Below the pieces are notes generated by a model that worked only from the letters and a program-made list of their open reading frames with translations, was not told where the DNA came from and made no database searches. Below, one piece after another: positions 14,991 through 20,819 of a DNA stretch of 20,819 nt (position 1 is the first letter of the stretch; every line of letters starts with the position of its first letter). Source of the stretch: DATJZH01 sp052146815 (GTDB lineage: Bacteria; Actinomycetota; Actinomycetes; Streptosporangiales; Streptosporangiaceae); NCBI GenBank assembly GCA_052146815.1, contig JBKQMG010000029.1, forward strand, positions 1 to 20,819, written 5' to 3'. The translations under genes and the position numbers were made by a program.

Positions 14991-15038
14991 GGCGTGCTGA
15001 CCGGCAATCCGTTCCCGTTTTCGAAAGCAGGCATTGGC

Positions 15039-15314
15039 ATGAGCGTGTCCGTCCGTATTCCGACCATCCTGCGCGCCTACACCGGGGGCGCCGCCGAGGT
15101 TGCCGCGCAGGCCGGCACCCTGCGCGAGGTCATTGCCGCGCTCGACCTCTCGTATCCGGGGATCGGCGGCCGCATTCTCGATGACGCCGGCAAGCTGCGG
15201 CGGTTTGTCAATGTCTATGTCGGCGACGAGGATGTGCGCCTCGCCCAGGGACTCGATACCCCGGTGCCGTCCGGGGGCCAGGTATCGGTCATTCCCGCGG
15301 TCGCGGGCGGCTGA
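15039..15314 (+). CDS. cysO: CysO/MoaD-family sulfur carrier protein
   Basis: This 91-residue ubiquitin-fold carrier ends in AVAGG, the di-glycine tail that is adenylated and thiocarboxylated. ATG 15039 is preferred; an upstream GTG (14994) would add 15 non-homologous residues. From memory it follows Mycobacterium tuberculosis CysO closely: the IPTILR opening, LRRFVNVYVGDEDVR in the middle and IPAVAGG at the end. CysO-thiocarboxylate donates sulfur to O-phosphoserine through CysM, and Mec releases cysteine. Neither cysM nor mec is visible in this window. The gene follows thrC on the same strand without a terminator and so lies under the S-box. A role in molybdopterin or another thiolation pathway is possible but less like the sequence. 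Confidence 0.82.
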   Translation: MSVSVRIPTILRAYTGGAAEVAAQAGTLREVIAALDLSYPGIGGRILDDAGKLRRFVNVYVGDEDVRLAQGLDTPVPSGGQVSVIPAVAGG

Positions 15315-15414
15315 GCAGGAGCCCGCACGGCGCCCGCCGCGGCCGGCAGACAACGCGCGTGCGCGCGCGGGCGGATTAGGGAACTAACTGGGCGCAGCAG
15401 GCCACGCCACGATG

Positions 15415-15526
15415 TAAAGTCTTGTCCGGTCGCTGTTGGTGCGGCGAGTTCGGCAAGCCCTGCCTGCCGGAGGAGTCCGGCCTGCGCCGCGATCAACGGG
15501 TTCCGTGTTGCAAGGGCGGAACCCGT
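15415..15526 (+). promoter_or_regulatory. Promoter-like box and two-hairpin leader of the cold-shock gene
   Basis: TAAAGT at 15415-15420 is a possible -10, without a convincing -35. It would give a leader of about 130 bases. Within it, GCCGGA-GGAG-TCCGGC (15466-15481) is a 6-bp hairpin. ACGGGTTCCG (15496-15505) and CGGAACCCGT (15517-15526) form a perfect 10-bp stem with an 11-base loop, ending 16 bases before the ribosome binding site AGGGAG. There is no T-tract, so a terminator is less likely than a leader element. Long structured leaders are known for cold-shock mRNAs in general. Confidence 0.55.
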
Positions 15527-15557
15527 AAGCCCGAGCAGAGTTAGGGAGTTGTTGGTG

Positions 15558-15758
15558 ATGGCTCAGGGCACCGTCAAATGGTTCAACGCGGACAAGGGCT
15601 ACGGCTTCATCGCGGTCGACGGTGGTAGGGACGTGTTCGTCCACTTCTCGGCTATCCAGGCGGATGGCTACCGCTCCCTCGAGGAGGGACAGCGGGTCGA
15701 ATTCGAGATCACGCAGAGCGATCGCGGACCGCAGGCGGAAGCCGTCCGCATGGTGTGA
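15558..15758 (+). CDS. cspA: Cold-shock protein, CspA family
   Basis: This 66-residue single-stranded nucleic-acid-binding protein consists of one OB-fold cold-shock domain. RNP1 is KGYGFI (13-18) and RNP2 is VFVHF (26-30), with WFN near the N-terminus. ATG 15558 is chosen because AGGGAG lies nine bases upstream; an in-frame TTG at 15549 would sit on top of that site. The family melts RNA structure and aids translation or transcription elongation at low temperature; many actinobacterial copies are constitutive. The length is standard. A strong hairpin follows, so the gene is probably monocistronic. Confidence 0.95.
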   Translation: MAQGTVKWFNADKGYGFIAVDGGRDVFVHFSAIQADGYRSLEEGQRVEFEITQSDRGPQAEAVRMV

Positions 15759-15774
15759 CCTCTGAATGACGCGC

Positions 15775-15813
15775 CGGAAGGCCCGGTACCCAGGCATGGG
15801 CCCGGGCCTTCCG
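15775..15813 (+). terminator. Strong hairpin terminator after the cold-shock gene
   Basis: CGGAAGGCCCGG (15775-15786) pairs with CCGGGCCTTCCG (15802-15813), a perfect 12-bp stem. Three more CCC/GGG pairs are possible inside the loop. It begins 16 bases after the stop. No T-run follows, as is common for actinobacterial terminators. Confidence 0.8.
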
Positions 15814-15871
15814 CGTTCCCGCCGCCGGCGCCCGGCGGTCATCGCGGCCCTGCCTGCTGGCGGCCTCTCAG

Positions 15872-15898
15872 CTTGCACTCACCCCATGAGAGTGCTAA
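15872..15898. promoter_or_regulatory. CIRCE element 1 (HrcA operator)
   Basis: CTTGCACTC-N9-GAGTGCTAA at 15872-15898. The right arm is a perfect CIRCE arm; the left arm departs from TTAGCACTC at two or three positions, keeping GCACTC. HrcA binds such sites and represses groEL until heat stress. Confidence 0.9.
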
Positions 15899-15901
15899 AC
15901 A
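15873..15901 (+). promoter_or_regulatory. groL: groEL promoter overlapping CIRCE 1
   Basis: TTGCAC (15873-15878) and TAAACA (15896-15901) are separated by exactly 17 bases and form a plausible housekeeping promoter. Both boxes lie in the arms of CIRCE 1, so HrcA would compete directly with RNA polymerase. The start site would fall at about 15908, within CIRCE 2. Confidence 0.6.
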
Positions 15902-15906
15902 AGTCG

Positions 15907-15933
15907 TTAGCACTCTCGGGGTGAGAGTGACAA
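15907..15933. promoter_or_regulatory. CIRCE element 2 (HrcA operator)
   Basis: TTAGCACTC-N9-GAGTGACAA at 15907-15933. The left arm is perfect, and the right arm matches GAGTGCTAA except at two positions. It lies eight bases after CIRCE 1, at or just after the expected transcription start. Confidence 0.85.
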
Positions 15934-16063
15934 TGCAGTGGCGTGATCGGGGCGACGAGGCTCATCCGGCGGCAGGCAGGGAATGCGCGCGGGTGCGGTC
16001 GTCCGTCGCGGGCGTCGGCTCGATCGGCACGCGAGGCAAAAAGTTCTTGGAGGACTGGAGCCT

Positions 16064-17689
<1,626 letters not shown>

Positions 17690-17701
17690 CCGATCAGGCT
17701 G

Positions 17702-17721
17702 GCCCGCGGTTCGCCGCGGGC
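17702..17721 (+). terminator. TTCG-tetraloop hairpin after groEL
   Basis: GCCCGCGG-TTCG-CCGCGGGC is a perfect 8-bp GC stem closed by an extra-stable TTCG loop, 13 bases after the groEL stop. No T-run is present. Confidence 0.75.
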
Positions 17722-17797
17722 GGGCACGGTCGGTCGCTGCCGGCCGGTGAGGCGATCTGGCCTCGCGGCCGCAGCGGCAAGAAGTCGCAGTGCGAAG

Positions 17798-17831
17798 GGA
17801 GGCGGTCCCGGCTCAGGCCGGGGCCGCCTCC
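17798..17831 (+). terminator. Second, 15-bp hairpin after groEL
   Basis: The arms at 17798-17812 and 17817-17831 pair over 15 bp (GGAGGCGG then CCCGGC, with one G-T wobble) around a TCAG loop. It is probably a back-up terminator. The rest of 17690-18049 contains no gene I can support, only a weak -10-like TAGCCT at about 17989. Confidence 0.75.
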
Positions 17832-18049
17832 TGCGTTTCCGGGCGGGGGCCGGTTCTTTCTGCGTCTGCGGCCCGGGTCCGGGCGTTCTGCGCGTTTCCA
17901 GGCCGCCCGGCGCGGGATGTGCCGCAGGCACGTCGCCTGCCTGACGACGACTGCGGCGCGCAGCCGGGCCGCCGGGTCCCCCCGCCACTAGCCTGATCGT
18001 TTATGAGCGCAAGCTCCCCAACCCGTCACCGAAATGGGATTATCGGCGC

Positions 18050-19498
18050 ATGAGCCCCCGTACCGAACAGCTCATTCGCGACTACCTCAACCGGGTCTCG
18101 GTTGCGGCGCTGGGCCGGCTCAGTTCCCACGAGCGCCGGGCTCTGCTGGCCCGGACCCGCGAGGCCATCGAGCGCGAGGTCGGCACGTCCGCCGCGGCGC
18201 CTGCCGAGGAAGTGGAAAGCGTCCTGGCTGGTCTTGGCGAGCCAGAAGCGCTGGTCGAGCGGGCCACGGGCCGCCCGGCAGCGGCTCACGGCTCAGGGCC
18301 GGCGCGCTTTATCCCGGCCGCTTTCCACCCGGTCCGCGGCGCGCACCCGGATACCGTGCGGGCGGCCAGTCGCGAGGCGCGCAGCGGCCCGCCGGAAGCC
18401 GAGGCTGATCCGGGCTCCGTCACCGTCCGGAGCGGGGTCCCGGCCAGAACACGCGAGTTCACGGCGGCAACCCCGGTGGCCAGCACTGATGCCGGCGCGG
18501 CCGGTGGCAGCGGGCCGGATGGCAGGCAGCCTGGCGGCGGTGAGCCCGGTGCAGGGCAGTTGGACGTGCCGCCGCGCGCCGGGGGCCTCAGCCCGCTGCG
18601 CAGGCTGAGGAACAGGCCAGGAGCGGCCGAAAGGCGCTATCCGCGCGGCACGCCTGAGGCTCAGGGACTGCCGAGCTTCGCTGAGCTGGCCGCCAGGGCG
18701 CGGACACCCGGGCCTGCCGCTGGCTCCGTGCGGCCAGGCCCCACGCCGGCGGCCCGGACGCCGGCGGCCAGCGCGGCCGCGAACGGCGGCCGGACTCCGG
18801 CGGACGGCACGATGGCTGCGGCGGGCGGCGTCTCGTCGGGCAGCAGCGCCCCGTCGGCCGGCAAAGTCTCTTCGGCCAGTGTGCCGTCGGGTAGTGTCTC
18901 GTCGGCCAGCAGCGGTCCGTCGGGCGGCCGCACCCTGTCAGGCGGCAGTACCGGCGCGGCCCGGCGCGATGCGACGACGGCGGCTCGGGGCAGCAGGCGC
19001 GGGAACGGGCGCGGCGCCAGGCTGATGGCCGGCCGCGGCAGTTCCGGCGAGCCGTCCGATGGCGAGGCCCCGCTGGCTGCGGCGGCCAGCGGAGCGCTCA
19101 GCGTGCTCGCCGGAGTGGCGGCTGGGGCGTGGGCGCTCGCACGGCAGTATCCGCTCGAGGCCTGCGCGCTCGTGCTGCTCGGCCTCGGCGGCCTGATCTT
19201 CCCGCCGGTCTGGCTGTTCGGCGTGCTGGTGGCCTTGCTGTCCAAGGCCTGGGATTTCCGCGACAAGTGGATCGGGCTGGCCGGCCCGGTGATCCTGGTT
19301 ATCGTCGGCGCGTGGCTGGCGGTCACGGTGGGCGGCAAGCATGGCTCCATCGGCGCCTATGCCTACGAGGCCTGGGTGGTCGCCGGCTACCTGAGCAGGG
19401 TCGCTGCCCTGCTCGGTGCGGTCTACCTCGGCTGGCGGCTGCACCGGGGACCCCGGGAGCCGGCTGTGCCGCCGTGGAACCGGCATCACCTGAGCTGA
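18050..19498 (+). CDS. Membrane protein with HAAS-like N-terminus, long low-complexity linker and four-helix C-terminus
   Basis: This 482-residue protein starts at ATG 18050 without a strong ribosome binding site. Residues 1-75 are helical (EQLIRDYLNRVSVAALGRL, then EVESVLAGLGEPEALV) and resemble the HAAS/DUF1700-type domain that precedes membrane segments. Residues about 80-340 are Gly/Ser/Pro/Ala-rich, presumably disordered, and include an imperfect VSS repeat. Residues about 340-475 hold four hydrophobic segments (GALSVLAGVAAGAWALA, LVLLGLGGLIFPPVWLFG, GPVILVIVGAWLAVTVGG and VAGYLSRVAALLGAVYLGW). The protein is probably in the cytoplasmic membrane with its N-terminus inside. I recall homologues near groEL or cold-shock genes in other actinomycetes, but no known function. 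No enzymatic motif is visible. Confidence 0.82.
   Translation: MSPRTEQLIRDYLNRVSVAALGRLSSHERRALLARTREAIEREVGTSAAAPAEEVESVLAGLGEPEALVERATGRPAAAHGSGPARFIPAAFHPVRGAHPDTVRAASREARSGPPEAEADPGSVTVRSGVPARTREFTAATPVASTDAGAAGGSGPDGRQPGGGEPGAGQLDVPPRAGGLSPLRRLRNRPGAAERRYPRGTPEAQGLPSFAELAARARTPGPAAGSVRPGPTPAARTPAASAAANGGRTPADGTMAAAGGVSSGSSAPSAGKVSSASVPSGSVSSASSGPSGGRTLSGGSTGAARRDATTAARGSRRGNGRGARLMAGRGSSGEPSDGEAPLAAAASGALSVLAGVAAGAWALARQYPLEACALVLLGLGGLIFPPVWLFGVLVALLSKAWDFRDKWIGLAGPVILVIVGAWLAVTVGGKHGSIGAYAYEAWVVAGYLSRVAALLGAVYLGWRLHRGPREPAVPPWNRHHLS
18830..18928 (+). repeat. Imperfect 30-36-bp tandem repeat coding for VSS(G/A)S units
   Basis: Three units begin with GTCTC(G/T)TCGG at 18830, 18866 and 18896, and each contains a CCGTCGG. 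They encode VSSGSSAPSAGK, VSSASVPSGS and VSSASSGPSGG. They lie in the disordered linker of the membrane protein and probably arose by slippage. Confidence 0.65.
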
Positions 19499-19629
19499 GC
19501 CAAGCGGCCCGGCGATGGCGGGGACGCGGATGACGCCAGGCCGGGGCAGCGAGATGCGCCGCGAGACCGATAGCCTTAATGAGCAGCAGCAGTTACCGCA
19601 GGTTCCTCTTCGCGTAAAGGGTCCCGCTC

Positions 19630-20013
19630 GTGCCGACTGGCAAGGTCAAGTGGTATGACGCCGACAAAGGGTTTGGTTTCCTCACCCGTGACGACGGCGG
19701 CGAGGTCTTCGTGCATTCGAAGGCCCTGGAACCGCAGGGGACGGTACTGCGGCCGGGTCAGCGCGTGGAGTTCGGGGTCGCCGAAGGCCGCCGGGGGACC
19801 CAGGCGCTTCAGGTCCGGACTCTCGAGCCGCCGCCCACGGTCGCGAAGGCCAGCCGCAAGGACCCCGAGCAGATGACCGTCATCGTCGAGGACCTGATCA
19901 AGCTGCTAGACGGGGTCTCCAACACCTATCGCCGTGGCAAGCACCCCGATAGCCGGGACGGGAAGAAGATCGCCGCCGTGCTCCGGGCGGTCGCCGACGA
20001 CATCGACGTCTGA
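19630..20013 (+). CDS. Cold-shock-domain protein with C-terminal extension (127 aa)
   Basis: GTG 19630 is preceded by AAAGGG. Residues 1-66 form a cold-shock domain with RNP1 KGFGFL (13-18) and RNP2 VFVHS (26-30); the usual Phe at the end of RNP2 is Ser. Residues 75-127 are an added, mostly helical, charged region (EQMTVIVEDLIKLLDGVSNT, then KKIAAVLRAVADDIDV). The family binds single-stranded RNA or DNA. The extension may mediate protein contacts. It is nearly twice the size of a standard Csp, and I recall this longer type as conserved in actinomycetes. It converges with the MFS gene, with a hairpin between them. Confidence 0.9.
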   Translation: MPTGKVKWYDADKGFGFLTRDDGGEVFVHSKALEPQGTVLRPGQRVEFGVAEGRRGTQALQVRTLEPPPTVAKASRKDPEQMTVIVEDLIKLLDGVSNTYRRGKHPDSRDGKKIAAVLRAVADDIDV

Positions 20014-20038
20014 CCGCCAGCGGGTTACGCGCTGGCGG
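20014..20038. terminator. Bidirectional hairpin between convergent genes
   Basis: CCGCCAGCG (20014-20022) pairs perfectly with CGCTGGCGG (20030-20038) around a 7-base loop, starting directly after the TGA of the cold-shock-domain gene. Its position suits termination from both sides. Confidence 0.7.
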
Positions 20039-20117
20039 GAGCAGAGAGTCCGGCGCCGCGATGGCCGGCCTGCAGTCCTCACCGGGTCTGCGGTCCTGAC
20101 CGGCGGCGCCAGGCTGG

Positions 20118-20819
20118 TCAGGGCGGCGCCGCGTTGGGCCGGGGCCGCACGATGTGCGGCGCGGCCGCAGACTGAGCGCCGAGGATCCTGCGCCGTCGCC
20201 GCAGCACCAGCATCGTCAGCGACAGCATGAGCCCGGCGGCGGCCACCGCCAGGCCGGCGACTCCGCTGTCGGTCAGCGACATGGCCAGGCCCGCCAGGCC
20301 GCCCGCTACCCAGGACAGCTGGTGCAGGGTCTCAGACGCGGCGAACGTGGAGGAACGGACTTCCTCGCCGATTTCCCGCTGCAGGATCGAGTCCAGGGCA
20401 AGCTTCACCAGCGTCTGCCCGAGTGCGGCTGCCAGGGCCACGACCAGTGCCGCCCAGAGGCCGAAGAACGCCGCGCAGACGGACGTAATGACGATCGCCA
20501 GCATCAGCATGCCGAAGATGATCGTCTGCGGCGCCCGGGAGCGCAGGGCCGCCCCGATCGCGGTGCCGATGAAACCGCCGGCGGCAGCCGCGCCGATCAT
20601 CTCGCCCAGCGCGATCTTGTCAGGCACGGTGCCGAAGTGCACCGTACGCAGCAGGAACGCCAGGAAAAAGATCATGAAGCCCGAATAGGCGCGCAGCGTG
20701 GCGTTCGCCCGCATCGCCTCGCCCACGACCGGCCCGACGTCGGGCAGCGCGAAGATGCGCCGGCTGCCGGCCTTGCTGCGCGGGCGCCGCCCCGCCGCAG
20801 CGCCGGGTGGCGGCCCCGT
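20118..20819 (-). CDS. MFS-type transporter, C-terminal part (runs off the right edge)
   Basis: About 233 residues are visible, open to the window edge at 20819; the N-terminal half lies outside. At least five hydrophobic segments can be read: GFMIFFLAFLLRTVHFG, then IGAAAAGGFIGTAIGAAL, IIFGMLMLAIVITSVCAAFF, ALVVALAAALGQ and GLAMSLTDSGVAGLAVAAAG. This layout and the Arg-rich cytoplasmic end (LRRRRRIL) fit the second half of a 12-helix major facilitator. QREIGEEVRSSTFAASETLH is a conserved-looking loop of a type I recall in actinobacterial exporters of this neighbourhood. The substrate is unknown. An internal GTG at 20726 is not the true start. Confidence 0.8.
   Translation of the reverse strand, partial: TGPPPGAAAGRRPRSKAGSRRIFALPDVGPVVGEAMRANATLRAYSGFMIFFLAFLLRTVHFGTVPDKIALGEMIGAAAAGGFIGTAIGAALRSRAPQTIIFGMLMLAIVITSVCAAFFGLWAALVVALAAALGQTLVKLALDSILQREIGEEVRSSTFAASETLHQLSWVAGGLAGLAMSLTDSGVAGLAVAAAGLMLSLTMLVLRRRRRILGAQSAAAPHIVRPRPNAAPP

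Overview
The window is high-GC DNA with many GTG starts and purine-rich ribosome binding sites. Its gene content is that of an actinomycete: a CysO-type sulfur carrier, DUF3263, actinobacterial OtsA/OtsB, a lone groEL with CIRCE operators, and HAAS/PadR remnants. The right-hand part looks like ordinary chromosome. From memory, thrC / MoaD-like / cold-shock / groEL is also a neighbourhood in Streptomyces and its relatives. I cannot name the genus from the sequence.

Layout. (1) 1-2362: small, translationally coupled hypothetical genes joined by 4-base GTGA/ATGA overlaps. Several are Cys-rich and probably bind zinc, as is common for accessory cargo of actinobacterial integrative elements and prophages. 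(2) 2363-4830: a decayed zone with a frameshifted IS integrase tail, an orphan C-terminal coding remnant, an intact tRNA-Thr(TGU anticodon), a frameshifted unknown gene, a glyoxalase tail, a shortened HAAS-type membrane protein and a PadR regulator lacking its N-terminus. (3) 4874-7494: an FAD-dependent amine-oxidase-type oxidoreductase, a small protein with two HGT-Y-GCRC-C units, and a PlsC-type acyltransferase. (4) 7551-10510, minus strand: a membrane-anchored subtilase homologue with degraded catalytic motifs, and a SAM hydrolase (DUF62). (5) 10560-13289: DUF3263, otsB and convergent otsA (trehalose synthesis). (6) 13414-15314: a SAM-I (S-box) riboswitch, thrC and a CysO-like carrier. (7) 15415-17831: a cold-shock gene with a structured leader, then groEL under two CIRCE elements, followed by two strong hairpins. 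(8) 18050-20819: a HAAS-like/low-complexity/four-helix membrane protein, a long cold-shock-domain protein, and the C-terminal part of an MFS transporter running off the right edge.

How it works together. The most coherent system is the SAM-sensing RNA that precedes threonine synthase and a cysteine-biosynthesis-type sulfur carrier. It would tie use of O-phosphohomoserine, the branch point between threonine and methionine, and possibly sulfur transfer, to SAM level. The threonine synthase also begins with a segment unusually rich in Thr codons. The cold-shock, GroEL and trehalose genes form a stress-related block with visible RNA and operator control. The left end is best read as the worn edge of a mobile element next to a tRNA gene; I saw no intact integrase and no proven attachment-site pair.
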